The translations under genes were made by a program, and so were the position numbers. Source: DTU089 sp964421815 (GTDB lineage Bacteria > Bacillota > Clostridia > Oscillospirales > Acutalibacteraceae). From it: a stretch of DNA of 64,000 nt. The stretch lies in the NCBI GenBank assembly GCA_964421815.1, contig CAYQYT010000008.1, positions 24,064 through 88,063 of the forward strand, written 5' to 3'. The notes under the pieces are model-generated. The model ran no database searches. It saw nothing but the letters and a program-made list of their open reading frames with translations, and had not been told where the DNA came from. This document shows, in pieces, positions 18,137 to 27,656 of the stretch; within the stretch, counting starts at the first letter, position 1; every line of letters begins with the position of its first letter.

Positions 18137-19132
18137 TTAAAACTCAATATACGCACCGTAATTGTCAATTTTTATTTCATTGGAACATTCCTCAAAAACA
18201 GTGTTCCATTCCGTATCATCACTGCTGTGAGAGGTATAATAGGTAACCTCTCCGTCCTCGGAAATACTGAATGCATCAAAGGGAAGTTGTGCATAAAGAT
18301 AACTCCCGTTTTCAAGGCATATCGCTACACCTGTGCATATATGGACTATTTCATCATAGTCAAATTCATAAACAAAAACACAATTAAGAGGGTCATCCAG
18401 GGTTTGAGCGGATATATACTGTTCCTTACTCAATTCATCAATATAAGCGTCTTCGGACACGGTTTTTTCATTAAACTTGCAAACACCCATTTCAACGGGA
18501 AAATCAAAAACAAGGTAGCCCTCCCATACATTGTCGTTAACACTTACGCTGTCTTCTGCAAAATACAAATCTTTGATGGAAAGTTCAAATGATTTGTATT
18601 CAGTTCCGTCACCCAAAAACTTTATACTTGCCGAACCCACCGAAGCATAGTATTTCTCACCGGAATATTCTTCTTCATAAAAAACACTTGCGTCTTCATA
18701 ATCATAGGTATCATCCGTTTCGTTAAATCCGAAAGACCCTACCAACACATTGAAAACAATAATAATAATGAAAATTATAACACCGATTTTTCCCGATGAT
18801 TTTTGGTTTTTCGGTATCTTTTTCATTTTACTGAAATCAGGAATTGCCGTTGTTTTGGGCTGTTTATCAGCATAGGTATTCTTATTTTCGGAATTGTTAC
18901 CGAATCCGTTATATGGGGTTGCTTCCCTTTGTGCATGGGGTTCCGCACCTTGATTATAGAAAGTTCCCTGTTCTGCGGAGTTGTCTTTTTGATAAATTTC
19001 GCCCCTGTCGTATCGGTTCGTATCAAATGAGGAACCGTGGGTGCATTGCTTTTGAGCCACCGCACCGCAATGAGGGCAGAAAACATCCTTTGTTTCCTGA
19101 TAAAGTTTTCCGCAACTTTCACATTTTCTCAT
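18137..19132 (-). CDS. Zinc-ribbon, single-pass membrane protein of unknown function
   Basis: 331 residues. A zinc ribbon (CESCGKLYQETKDVFCPHCG) opens the protein, followed by a low-complexity Gln/Asn/Tyr linker, one membrane helix (IGVIIFIIIIVFNVLVGSF) near residue 125, and an acidic extracytoplasmic domain of about 180 residues. This cytoplasmic zinc-ribbon plus outside domain layout is common in Firmicutes hypothetical proteins. No enzyme motif is recognised. It forms an operon with the downstream small membrane protein. Confidence 0.6.
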   Translation of the reverse strand: MRKCESCGKLYQETKDVFCPHCGAVAQKQCTHGSSFDTNRYDRGEIYQKDNSAEQGTFYNQGAEPHAQREATPYNGFGNNSENKNTYADKQPKTTAIPDFSKMKKIPKNQKSSGKIGVIIFIIIIVFNVLVGSFGFNETDDTYDYEDASVFYEEEYSGEKYYASVGSASIKFLGDGTEYKSFELSIKDLYFAEDSVSVNDNVWEGYLVFDFPVEMGVCKFNEKTVSEDAYIDELSKEQYISAQTLDDPLNCVFVYEFDYDEIVHICTGVAICLENGSYLYAQLPFDAFSISEDGEVTYYTSHSSDDTEWNTVFEECSNEIKIDNYGAYIEF

Positions 19133-19164
19133 AAAAACACGCCTTTATTCAAAATAGAAAAAAT

Positions 19165-20235
19165 TCAGCTGATTATGACCTCGTGTCCTGTTTTTGCAGA
19201 CTCGTAAATTGCGTCAAGGATTTTCATAAGTTCAACCCCATCCTCTGCGGGTGCTTTACACTGAGTACCGTTGAGAACGCAGTCAACAAAATGGTCCATC
19301 TCCCTGCAAAACAGTCCGTCAAAACTCAAGGAAGTATCCTTGTTAAAGCTCATATCAACAAGATATCCGTTTTCGTCAGTAAAGATTTCAACTTGGGGAT
19401 CAAGTTTTGCCCCCGCCTTTGTGCCGAAGAATTGAATATTTCCCTCGGGGTTTTTGATATTCAAAGAGAAACTTGCTTCAACGGAAAGAACAAGCCCGTT
19501 ATCGAACCTGATAAGTGCAGTTGCCAAATCTTCAACATCACAAATATCGCTATTCCCCGCACTAACCGATGCATAAGCCTTTCCATCCTTAATTTCAGGA
19601 CGGTTAAAGAGTTTTTGGAATGTTGCGCCGTAAACTGAAACGGGCTTCGGGTTACCGCAAAGATATCTTGAAAGGTCTATTACATGAACACCCAAATCTA
19701 TAAGAGGTCCGCCACCGGAACGAGATTTGTCACCGAACCAACCTCCCGGATTACCGTTTCTGCGAAGATATGTAGCCTTAGCATAGTAAATATCACCGAA
19801 TTTACCCGCATCAATAAAGTCCCGCATAACCTGTGCATCGTTACCGTAGCGTCGAACAAAGCCGATTTGAAGAAGTTTTCCGTTCTTTTTTGCGGTTTCA
19901 AGCATTTTTTCCGCTTCTTGGGTGTTCATTGCCATGGGCTTTTCACAAATAACATCCTTGCCTGCGTTAAGTGCGGCGATTGTACATTCCGCATGGGCGG
20001 AATTCCATGTACAAACGCTGACAATATCAATTTCCGGGAGAGCTTTAAGCATTTCATCCTTATCTTTAAAACAACGCTCTTCAGGAATTCCGTATTTTTC
20101 CGCCATTTTTTTAAGTTGAGTTTCATTTATATCGCAAAAAGCGTACAAATCAACATTTTCATTTTTTATATAGCCGTTAATATGCTCGTTGGAGATACCT
20201 CCCACACCTATAACCGCTGCCTTTAATTTTTTCAT
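19165..20235 (-). CDS. Gfo/Idh/MocA-family NAD(P)-dependent oxidoreductase
   Basis: 356 residues. The N-terminal Rossmann fold shows AVIGVGGISNEHINGY, and CEKPMAMNT near residue 95 is the family's EKP motif with the catalytic Lys. The C-terminal alpha/beta domain includes GGGPLIDLGVHVIDL. Members oxidise or reduce sugars and inositols; the exact substrate is not predictable. It lies 13 bases downstream of the acyltransferase gene on the same strand, so the pair may act on a cell-surface or storage sugar, which is inference only. Confidence 0.9.
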   Translation of the reverse strand: MKKLKAAVIGVGGISNEHINGYIKNENVDLYAFCDINETQLKKMAEKYGIPEERCFKDKDEMLKALPEIDIVSVCTWNSAHAECTIAALNAGKDVICEKPMAMNTQEAEKMLETAKKNGKLLQIGFVRRYGNDAQVMRDFIDAGKFGDIYYAKATYLRRNGNPGGWFGDKSRSGGGPLIDLGVHVIDLSRYLCGNPKPVSVYGATFQKLFNRPEIKDGKAYASVSAGNSDICDVEDLATALIRFDNGLVLSVEASFSLNIKNPEGNIQFFGTKAGAKLDPQVEIFTDENGYLVDMSFNKDTSLSFDGLFCREMDHFVDCVLNGTQCKAPAEDGVELMKILDAIYESAKTGHEVIIS

Positions 20236-20248
20236 AAATACACACTCC

Positions 20249-21331
20249 TTATACCAATTTATTATTTTGAACTTTTTTATTCTTGAAAATTATGCTGTCA
20301 AGTTTATCCGTAAATGCATCAAACATAACCGCAAGGAACACCGTTCCGAAGAAACTTACAATAATGAAGAAATCTACGTCTTTGTTGTAACCGAAATGGG
20401 TCAAAATTATCATGGGAATTCTCTGCATAATGAAGAAACTGAAAATGTGCTGACCGAACCAATCCAGAACGGAACTCCTTATATTCACTTTCATCATAAA
20501 AAATACTATGACTGCAAGAGCAAAAAATGTGAATAAAACATAGTACGGGAAGTTTTGGTTTCTGTTTTGTGAGAAATATGCAAACAACAATACGCTTGCA
20601 GAAAATCCGAAAAACCATAAAATATCGTTTTTCATAAAAATCTTATCAAAATACGGCTTTAACATGGAGAAAACCATACCTAAAGGGAAACATAACATTG
20701 TGCTATAAAAACGCATGGTTATTCCCAACTTTGATTTGCCCACTGTCATTTCAAAAAGTACCGTTCCCACCGTCAGCACACACATGCACACAAGGGCCGC
20801 TTTTTTGGACTTTTTGAAAATCAGGAAAGAAATTATTACCAAAATATACAGAGTAAATGTGGCAAACAAATACCAGTTACTGTTGCCCACGGATCTCAAA
20901 CCGGTGAAAGACAGAAGCCAACGGGAAAAAGTGTATTCTTTTTGGGCTATTCCCACGGAAACTGCCGTAAACAGCAGCACCGCAATGGCAAAATGGTACC
21001 ACAGTTTAAAAAGCCTGTTTACGGGCATGGCTTTCACATAGGCTGTCCCCTTTTTCTTAATGGACTCCATAATTCCGTAACCGGAGAAAAAGAGATATGT
21101 AACAACCACCAACTGACCGTGAAAAGCTCTGAAATCCAGGTAAGGTCCGTCCAGAACACCTGTCGGATTCATATACGATACTGCGTGACTCAAAAATATC
21201 AGTATCGAAAAAATTGCGTTAATGGTAGAAGTGTTTTTCGGTGAGCAGTAATCCGCGTAAAACTCATTCTTTTTGCAGACGGTTAAACCGGAACAAATCA
21301 CCGCCGCCAATATCAAAACAAATATAATCAT
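20249..21331 (-). CDS. Acyltransferase 3-family membrane protein
   Basis: 360 residues with about ten hydrophobic helices. The early FLSHAVSYMNP segment holds the His expected near the active site of acyltransferase-3 proteins, followed by VVTYLFFSGYGIMESIKKKG, a typical loop of this family. Members move acetyl or other acyl groups to sugars of surface polymers across the membrane. It is upstream of the Gfo/Idh/MocA gene in one operon. Confidence 0.8.
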   Translation of the reverse strand: MIIFVLILAAVICSGLTVCKKNEFYADYCSPKNTSTINAIFSILIFLSHAVSYMNPTGVLDGPYLDFRAFHGQLVVVTYLFFSGYGIMESIKKKGTAYVKAMPVNRLFKLWYHFAIAVLLFTAVSVGIAQKEYTFSRWLLSFTGLRSVGNSNWYLFATFTLYILVIISFLIFKKSKKAALVCMCVLTVGTVLFEMTVGKSKLGITMRFYSTMLCFPLGMVFSMLKPYFDKIFMKNDILWFFGFSASVLLFAYFSQNRNQNFPYYVLFTFFALAVIVFFMMKVNIRSSVLDWFGQHIFSFFIMQRIPMIILTHFGYNKDVDFFIIVSFFGTVFLAVMFDAFTDKLDSIIFKNKKVQNNKLV

Positions 21332-21401
21332 ATTTCACCCGTATTTTTACAATCATCTATTTTCATTGTACCATTTTTATAGAAATTTGCAACAATAAAT
21401 A

Positions 21402-21430
21402 TGGACATTTACTAAAAAAAGAGTTATAAT
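21402..21430 (+). promoter_or_regulatory. SigA promoter of the PHP-dtxR-dusB operon
   Basis: TGGACA (21402-21407), 17 bases, TATAAT (21425-21430), about 38 bases before the PHP gene. Confidence 0.65.
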
Positions 21431-21467
21431 TCCATTTGTTAATATTATTACAGGAAAAGAGTTTTTT

Positions 21468-22160
21468 ATGGAATACCTTTTTGAAATGCATACTCACACA
21501 AAAGAAGTCAGTCGCTGTGCGGTTGCATCCGCCGAGGAATTGATTGAAAGTTACCGTGACAGCGAATATTCAGGCATTGTTTTAACAAACCACATGAATA
21601 CTCAAACCTTTAAAAGAGTCGGTTTGGGCGATGCTCCCTGGGATGAAAAAATCGACCATTTCATGAGCGGATTTGACATTGTAAAAAAAGCCGCCGGCGA
21701 CCGATTCATCGTCCTTTTGGGTATGGAAATCAATTTCTACTGCAATCCCAACGACTATTTGGTATATGGTATAACCGAGGATTTTCTGCGTTCCCACGGT
21801 GACCTTATGGCGATGACTCCCGAACAGTTTTCAAAACTCTGTCACGAAAATGGATTTTTATTTGTTCAGGCACATCCTTTCAGACGGGGAATGGAAGTGA
21901 CGGATTGGGACATTCTTGACGGCTATGAGGTTTTCAACGGAAATCCCCGTCACAAATCCAACAACGAAATTGCAGAACTTTGGGCAGAGCGCCACAACAA
22001 AAAAATTGTTGTTTCGGGTTCGGATTTTCACGAGGTGGGTGACGCCTGCGGCGGCGGTGTTTATTTTAAAAACCCCGTCAACAACAATGCCGATCTTTTA
22101 AGAGAACTTAAAAGCGGAGATTACACACTTCGTAAAACCGATTTGGGTCAACAGAAATAA
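21468..22160 (+). CDS. PHP-domain metal-dependent phosphoesterase
   Basis: 230 residues forming a single PHP domain. Metal-ligand motifs appear in order: MHTHTKEVS at the N-terminus, TNHMN near residue 42, EINFY near 87, VQAHPFRRG near 136, and SGSDFHEVG near 187. PHP proteins hydrolyse phosphoesters, such as histidinol phosphate or nucleotide phosphates; this one cannot be assigned a substrate. It starts an operon with dtxR-like and dus genes, 20 bases before the former. Confidence 0.8.
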   Translation: MEYLFEMHTHTKEVSRCAVASAEELIESYRDSEYSGIVLTNHMNTQTFKRVGLGDAPWDEKIDHFMSGFDIVKKAAGDRFIVLLGMEINFYCNPNDYLVYGITEDFLRSHGDLMAMTPEQFSKLCHENGFLFVQAHPFRRGMEVTDWDILDGYEVFNGNPRHKSNNEIAELWAERHNKKIVVSGSDFHEVGDACGGGVYFKNPVNNNADLLRELKSGDYTLRKTDLGQQK

Positions 22161-22180
22161 TTATAAAGGGAGGTCTTTTA

Positions 22181-22555
22181 ATGCATTTACAGGAATCCGG
22201 CGAAATGTATCTTGAGACCGTTTACATTCTTACACAAAAAAGCGACAGCGTTCGCTCCATAGACATTTGTGAATATATGGGTTATTCAAAACCCAGTGTG
22301 AGCCGTGCAATAGGGCTTTTAAAGAACGGCGGTTATATTAACGTTGATGCAAAGGGCTATATTACTCTCACTTCAGAGGGTTCCGCAGTTGCACACAAAA
22401 TGTTTGAACGTCACACCATGCTCACGGATTTTCTCGTAAAATTAGGTGTTGATGAAAAAACTGCTTCGGAAGATGCCTGCAAAATTGAGCACGATATAAG
22501 CGAAGAATCCTTTAACGCAATAAAAGAACACTCCGCAAGGTTTTCAGAAAAATAA
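22181..22555 (+). CDS. DtxR/MntR-family metal-dependent repressor, short form
   Basis: 124 residues: winged helix (SIDICEYMGYSKPSVSRAIGLLKNGGYI) followed by the start of the metal-binding dimerisation domain (ERHTMLTDFLVKLGV, KIEHDISEESFNAI). The metal-ligand His and Glu residues of MntR-like proteins are partly recognisable. No SH3-like third domain is present, as in MntR. AGGGAGG precedes the ATG. Its stop overlaps the dus start (TAATG), so the two are translationally coupled; a metal transporter is not in view. Confidence 0.85.
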   Translation: MHLQESGEMYLETVYILTQKSDSVRSIDICEYMGYSKPSVSRAIGLLKNGGYINVDAKGYITLTSEGSAVAHKMFERHTMLTDFLVKLGVDEKTASEDACKIEHDISEESFNAIKEHSARFSEK

Positions 22556-23526
22556 TGAAAATAGGTAATTTAGAAATAAAAGAAAAAGCGGCTCTCGCCC
22601 CCCTTGCCGGAGTTGCCGACAGAGCTTTCAGGGAACTTTGCCGAGGTTACGGTGCCGCATATACGGTTTGCGAAATGGCAAGTGCAAAGGGCATAAGCCT
22701 TGGTGACAAAAAAAGTTCCGAACTTCTTTCCATTACGGAAACGGAGCGTCCCGCAGGGTCGCAAATTTTCGGTAATTCCCCTGAAACTATGGCTATTGCC
22801 GCAAAAAAAGCACTTGAATATTCCCCGGATTTTATAGATATAAATATGGGATGTCCCGCTCCAAAGGTTGCCTCCTCCGGTGGTGGAGCCTTACTTATGA
22901 AAGACCCTGTTTTAGCAGCAAGTATTGTAAAAGCTGTTGCGGAGGTCTCTACCGTTCCCGTTACGGTAAAAATGCGTTCGGGCTGGGACGGTGAACATAT
23001 TAACGCCGTTGAACTTGCGAAACGATGCGAGGATGCAGGTGCGGCGGCAATAACCGTACATGGCAGAACAAAGGTGCAAATGTATGCTCCCCCCGTTAAT
23101 ACGGATATAATACGTCAGGTCAAACAGGCGGTTTCAATCCCCGTTATAGGAAACGGGGATGTTACGGACGGTTTGAGTGCCGCCCGTCTTATGGAAGAAA
23201 CGGGATGCGATATGGTAATGATTGGCAGAGGTGCCCTGGGTAGGCCTTGGGTGTTCTCCCAAATCAACGCCTATCTTGACCATGAAGTTATTCTCCCCGA
23301 CCCTCCCGTTGTTGAAAGAATGAGGGTTATGCTCAAACATATAGAAAAACTTTGTGCCTACAAGGGCGAAAGAGTGGGCATGAGGGAAGCAAGAAAACAT
23401 GCCGCATGGTACACAAAAGGACTTCACGGTGCCGCAAATTACAGGGCAAGAATGGGTTTGATCAGTTCTATTGAAGAACTTCAACAAATCGCCCTTGAAC
23501 TTATTGAACAAAATAAATTGATTTAA
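22555..23526 (+). CDS. dusB: tRNA-dihydrouridine synthase (DusB family)
   Basis: FMN enzyme that reduces uridines in the tRNA D-loop, 323 residues. LAPLAGVADRAFR opens the TIM barrel; DINMGCPAPKV near residue 97 contains the catalytic Cys; KMRSGWDG, TVHGRTKVQMY and GNGDVTDG form the FMN and substrate site; GRGALGRPW is the phosphate-binding loop. The family's helical RNA-binding domain closes the protein. It overlaps the regulator gene by one base and is followed by a terminator. Confidence 0.95.
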   Translation: MKIGNLEIKEKAALAPLAGVADRAFRELCRGYGAAYTVCEMASAKGISLGDKKSSELLSITETERPAGSQIFGNSPETMAIAAKKALEYSPDFIDINMGCPAPKVASSGGGALLMKDPVLAASIVKAVAEVSTVPVTVKMRSGWDGEHINAVELAKRCEDAGAAAITVHGRTKVQMYAPPVNTDIIRQVKQAVSIPVIGNGDVTDGLSAARLMEETGCDMVMIGRGALGRPWVFSQINAYLDHEVILPDPPVVERMRVMLKHIEKLCAYKGERVGMREARKHAAWYTKGLHGAANYRARMGLISSIEELQQIALELIEQNKLI

Positions 23527-23533
23527 AAAGGAA

Positions 23534-23570
23534 AATTCCGACACATTGCTCCGTGTCGGAATTTATTTTT
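23534..23570. terminator. Terminator after dusB
   Basis: AATTCCGACAC pairs with GTGTCGGAATT around ATTGCTCC, then TATTTTT. The convergent C39 gene ends at the same place. Confidence 0.88.
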
Positions 23571-24537
23571 AGTAGTGCATCATTTTATAAAAGTTTGGGT
23601 ACTCCGATAATAAATGACTTAATCTTGTTCTTGTGTTTGAACCCGGGTCATTTATATAAAATGCCGATGCAGTAAGGGTATTGGTGTTCTCAACACCCGT
23701 AATCACAACATAATGCTGACTGCCGTTTGCTTTCTTTGCACCCAATAGCACAGGTTTACCCGATGACAGAAGCGAGTATATCTTTGACAGATAGCCGCTT
23801 GAAGAAGTGATAACTGTGTAATGGGATGGCCAATATACTGCACCCCCCGAGGTATAGGAGAGTTTTTTTGCCATAGCATTTGGGTAAATCGTCGTACCTG
23901 TTCGGTAACTTTCGAGCATGGCAATTGCCGTTGTTGCACAACCGATTTTTCCGATGGTCTGCCCTGAAGAACCCAGGGTAACATTTGCCCAACGGGAATC
24001 CGTCTGTTTAAAACTCGGCACATTTAATTTAACAGATTTGTAGGAAGTATTTGCGGAAGAAGTAAGGTAAGCGGAACTGACATAGCCTGTTTTAGTACCG
24101 TTATAAACTATTCGCGAAAATCCGTTGCTTGTTGAAATAACCGGAACTTCCGTACCGCTTGAAAGATAGTCCTTTACGGAAGCGGTAGAAGAAGCAGAAC
24201 TTCTGACACGAAGTCTGCCCGATGCAGTTTTAACTGTTCTGACATTTGTAGAAACGGTTGTTATATAGTCCCCATGGCAATAACCGTAATCGGAGGCGGA
24301 ATATTTAACTTTCCAATAGTTTCCGCTTTTTAAAACAAGGGTAACATAGGAATTTTTCGAAAGTTTCGCCTTAACAGAAGCACTTCCCGAAGGAGATGAC
24401 CTGACATTCAACGGAGTTGAAACCGTTGCAACCTTGCCGACACCGTAAATGTTCTCTGCGGCAGAAACTTTCGGTGAAAAGATAAATACCGAAAAGCACA
24501 AAACTACCGACAGTAAAATACTTATTGTTTTCTTCAT
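23569..24537 (-). CDS. Secreted C39-like peptidase with two SH3 domains
   Basis: 322 residues from ATG at 24537 (GAGGTG upstream; an upstream in-frame ATG adds no signal). A signal peptide ends at VSAAE. Two bacterial SH3 domains follow (STPLNVRSSPSGSASVKAKL; RLRVRSSASSTASVKDYL). A C39_2 peptidase domain then shows FKQTDSRWANV, KIGCATTAIAML with the catalytic Cys, QHYVVITG with the His, and FYINDPGS with the Asp. Such enzymes bind and remodel cell wall or process peptides outside the cell. It is a single-gene unit. Confidence 0.85.
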   Translation of the reverse strand: MKKTISILLSVVLCFSVFIFSPKVSAAENIYGVGKVATVSTPLNVRSSPSGSASVKAKLSKNSYVTLVLKSGNYWKVKYSASDYGYCHGDYITTVSTNVRTVKTASGRLRVRSSASSTASVKDYLSSGTEVPVISTSNGFSRIVYNGTKTGYVSSAYLTSSANTSYKSVKLNVPSFKQTDSRWANVTLGSSGQTIGKIGCATTAIAMLESYRTGTTIYPNAMAKKLSYTSGGAVYWPSHYTVITSSSGYLSKIYSLLSSGKPVLLGAKKANGSQHYVVITGVENTNTLTASAFYINDPGSNTRTRLSHLLSEYPNFYKMMHY

Positions 24538-24856
24538 AAAACACCTCGTATTATATATTTCCTTTGCCGACTCATTGGCAAAGGATAAGTCCATATTACC
24601 ATAAAACACGAGCCAAAGTCATTGTATAAATAATGGAAGGACACATCACGGGGTTTCAATATTTGTGTACTGCTACTAAAAAAAATATCAAAATTTTATA
24701 TAAAAATAAACCCCATATTATTTAAATAGTACTTCCTTTTTAAATACAAAAGTGTTATACTATATCTGTACGTGTGTACAATTTTTTGATTTTTCCTGCC
24801 GAGTCGGTGCGGCTTTTTACTCCGACACAGAATCTCTTTTATAAGGAGTGCACTTT

Positions 24857-26125
24857 GTGGAAAAATTCGTTATTCACGGAGGCAACAAGCTTCACGGTAA
24901 TATAAATATCAGCGGTGCCAAAAATGCTGCTTTACCCATAATCGCGGCATCCGTTTTTGCAGGGGACGTTTGCAGAATTGAAAATGTTCCCGATATAAGT
25001 GACGTCCGTATGATGATTAAAATTCTCGAATTTCTCGGTGCAGAGGTTGCAAAACCGGAGCCCGGTGTTATTCTTGTAGATTCAAAAAATGTAGCACCCA
25101 TTACCATTCCCGACGAAATGACCAGAAAACTCCGCGCCTCATACTACCTTTTAGGTGCTCTTTTAAGCAACTTCGGTGAAGCTTGCGTGGCACTCCCCGG
25201 GGGATGTTATTTCGGTGTTCGCCCCATCGACCAACACATTAAAGGCTTTGAAGCTTTGGGTGCAACGGTTGATATTGAAAATGCGCTCGTCAATGTTAAG
25301 GCGGACGAACTTTACGGCTCGTCCATATACCTTGATGTTGTTTCCGTAGGTGCCACAATAAATGTTATGCTTGCGGCGGTTAAGGCGAAAGGGCTTACCG
25401 TTATCGAAAATGCTGCAAGAGAACCCCATATAGTTGACCTTGCAAACTTTCTTAACTCCATGGGTGCGGACATTCGCGGTGCAGGTACGGAAGTAATTAA
25501 AATCCGCGGTGTTGACGAAATGCATGGTTGCACCTACTCCATAATTCCCGACCAAATTGAAGCGGGCACATATATGGTTGCCGCTGCTGCTGTTGGCGGT
25601 GATGTAACAATCGACAACGTAATTCCCAAACACCTTGAATCCATCACAAACAAAATTGAAGACTGCGGTGTTACGGTTATTGAATATGACGAAAGTGTAA
25701 GAATAATTTCCGACGGCGGAAGAATGAAGGCTTGTCGTGTAAAGACAAGCCCCCACCCCGGTTTTCCTACTGATATGCAACCCCAATTTGCAACAATGCT
25801 TTGTATTTGTAACGGCACAAGCACCGTTGTTGAGGATGTATGGGACAATCGTTTTAAATATATTGACCAGTTAAGGAGAATGGGTGCAAATATTATTGTG
25901 AACGGCGATACCGCCCTCATTACAGGTGTTGACACTCTCCACGCCGCCCCCGTTGAAGCGGACGACCTTCGCGCCGGTGCCGCAATGGTAATTGCAGGGC
26001 TTATGGCGGAGGGCAAAACAACCGTGGGCAATATTAAGCTTATTGACAGGGGTTATGAAAATCTTGTTGAAAAGCTCACCGGAGTCGGTGCGGATATTTC
26101 CAGAGCAAGTTTTGAAGACGAATAA
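24857..26125 (+). CDS. murA: UDP-N-acetylglucosamine 1-carboxyvinyltransferase
   Basis: First committed step of peptidoglycan synthesis: transfers enolpyruvate from PEP to UDP-GlcNAc. 422 residues from GTG at 24857, chosen because AAGGAG ends 8 bases upstream; another GTG at 24848 overlaps that site. ISGAKNAALPI holds the conserved Lys-Asn pair and LPGGCYFGVRPIDQHI the catalytic Cys. The family's closing sequences (DDLRAGAAMVIAGLMAEG; RGYENL) are present. walJ follows after 21 bases, and both end at a shared terminator. Confidence 0.95.
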   Translation: MEKFVIHGGNKLHGNINISGAKNAALPIIAASVFAGDVCRIENVPDISDVRMMIKILEFLGAEVAKPEPGVILVDSKNVAPITIPDEMTRKLRASYYLLGALLSNFGEACVALPGGCYFGVRPIDQHIKGFEALGATVDIENALVNVKADELYGSSIYLDVVSVGATINVMLAAVKAKGLTVIENAAREPHIVDLANFLNSMGADIRGAGTEVIKIRGVDEMHGCTYSIIPDQIEAGTYMVAAAAVGGDVTIDNVIPKHLESITNKIEDCGVTVIEYDESVRIISDGGRMKACRVKTSPHPGFPTDMQPQFATMLCICNGTSTVVEDVWDNRFKYIDQLRRMGANIIVNGDTALITGVDTLHAAPVEADDLRAGAAMVIAGLMAEGKTTVGNIKLIDRGYENLVEKLTGVGADISRASFEDE

Positions 26126-26146
26126 TACTGAAAAGGAATAATAATT

Positions 26147-26941
26147 ATGATTAAGTTTTGTCCGTTGTTCTCATCGAGCAACGGCAATTCTGTTTACATA
26201 GGCGACCGCGACGGCGGTGTTCTCGTTGATGTGGGCAGAAGTGCCAAACAGACAACTGCAATGTTAAACAATATCGGTGTGGATGCAAGTCAGATAAGAG
26301 CCATTCTTATTACCCACGAACATTCCGACCATGTGGGCGGGTTAAGCGTATTTGCCGCAAAACACCAAATCCCCGTATATGCCCCCAACGGAACATTGCT
26401 TGCGTTAAAACGAAAAGGAATACTAAACGAAAAACATATTGATATAACCCTCCCCGACTCCCCCGTTGAAATCGGCGGACTGAAAATCGAAAATTTCAAA
26501 ACTTCCCATGACTGTGCGGACGGCAGAGGGTTCGTCATTACGGGGCTTGACGGTTCAACAAAGGTTGCGGTTGCAACCGATACGGGATACATAAGCAGTG
26601 AAATTCTTTCAAAAATCACCGGTTGTAGGCTTGTTTATATTGAGTCCAACCACGATATTGCAATGCTCAAAAGCGGTCCCTATCCCTACCCGTTGCAACA
26701 GAGAATTTTATCGGATATAGGTCACCTTTCAAACGATGCCTGTGCCGATGCCTTGAGAGCCCTTGTACATAAGGGCACAACCCATTTTGTTCTTGCCCAT
26801 CTAAGTCAGGAGAACAACACCCCGGATATTGCATACAAAACCGCCACATCCGCTCTTTGTGAAATGGGTGCATTGGAAAACCGAGACTACATTATCAAGG
26901 TTGCAGAACCCGAAAATCAGGACAGAATTATGGTGATATAA
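26147..26941 (+). CDS. WalJ/YycJ-type MBL-fold hydrolase
   Basis: 264 residues. SSSNGNSVYIGDRDGGVLVDVG and THEHSDHVGGL give the HxHxDH metallo-beta-lactamase motif near residue 57; AVATDTGYIS, IESNHD and LAHLSQENN are the later ligands and the WalJ-type closing motif. WalJ proteins are exonuclease-like hydrolases tied to the WalRK cell-wall system in Bacillus. Here it follows murA rather than walRK. Confidence 0.85.
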   Translation: MIKFCPLFSSSNGNSVYIGDRDGGVLVDVGRSAKQTTAMLNNIGVDASQIRAILITHEHSDHVGGLSVFAAKHQIPVYAPNGTLLALKRKGILNEKHIDITLPDSPVEIGGLKIENFKTSHDCADGRGFVITGLDGSTKVAVATDTGYISSEILSKITGCRLVYIESNHDIAMLKSGPYPYPLQQRILSDIGHLSNDACADALRALVHKGTTHFVLAHLSQENNTPDIAYKTATSALCEMGALENRDYIIKVAEPENQDRIMVI

Positions 26942-26942
26942 G

Positions 26943-26973
26943 AATAAACCTCTCCGATTCGGAGAGGTTTATT
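26943..26973. terminator. Bidirectional terminator
   Basis: AATAAACCTCTCC pairs with GGAGAGGTTTATT around GATTC. It separates the murA-walJ operon from the convergent SGNH hydrolase gene. Confidence 0.85.
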
Positions 26974-26979
26974 ATGTAA

Positions 26980-27600
26980 TTACATCGTATCAATAGCCTC
27001 AATCAAAGATTCCTTGATTATTTCATGACCTGCCGCGGTGGGATGAACTCCGTCGGACAGCCAATAAGCCGTGTCCCCGTTTTCAACTGCATTATCAAAC
27101 TTATCCTGTAGGGGTACAAAAATCAAGCCGTGTTTTTGTGCAACTCTTTTTGCCGCCTTAGAGCGAAGTTCAACTTCGGGACGGAAGCGCTCCCAATACG
27201 CCTCGGTTCCCGCACCTTTAAGAACAAAGGGCTCAAGGATGAAGATTTTAACATTGGGAAGTTCGGCAAAAATATCTTCAATTAGCATATTATAAACCTT
27301 TTCATAACGCTCGGCAGAAACTCCGTTTTCGCCGGTAAACTCGTGCCAAACGTCATTGACGCCTATAAGAATTGACATATAATCCGGCTTGAGATTTATA
27401 ATATCTTTCTTTATTCTGGCGTACAAATCCACAACTCTGTCACCGCTTACGCCCCTGTTTATAAATTCAAACTGACCCTTGCGGTTTTTTAGGAAGTCCG
27501 ACGCAATCAGATTGGGATAGCCGTAACCGAAGTTGTCGTTCTGTTCACGAATACGCCCTGCATCCGTAATAGAATCTCCTTGAAAGAGAAATTTAATCAT
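26980..27600 (-). CDS. SGNH/GDSL-family hydrolase
   Basis: 206 residues without a signal peptide. FQGDSITDAGR is block I with the nucleophile Ser, GVNDVWHE is block III with the oxyanion Asn, and DGVHPTAAGHE is block V with the Asp-His pair. These are serine esterases that often deacetylate sugars or cell-wall glycans. Upstream on the same strand is a ThuA-like gene 56 bases away, so a shared carbohydrate role is plausible but inferred. Confidence 0.88.
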   Translation of the reverse strand: MIKFLFQGDSITDAGRIREQNDNFGYGYPNLIASDFLKNRKGQFEFINRGVSGDRVVDLYARIKKDIINLKPDYMSILIGVNDVWHEFTGENGVSAERYEKVYNMLIEDIFAELPNVKIFILEPFVLKGAGTEAYWERFRPEVELRSKAAKRVAQKHGLIFVPLQDKFDNAVENGDTAYWLSDGVHPTAAGHEIIKESLIEAIDTM

Positions 27601-27656
27601 AAAATTATCCTCCGTAACCTATTTTCTATTGATAGTATTTTTGTTTTATGATATAC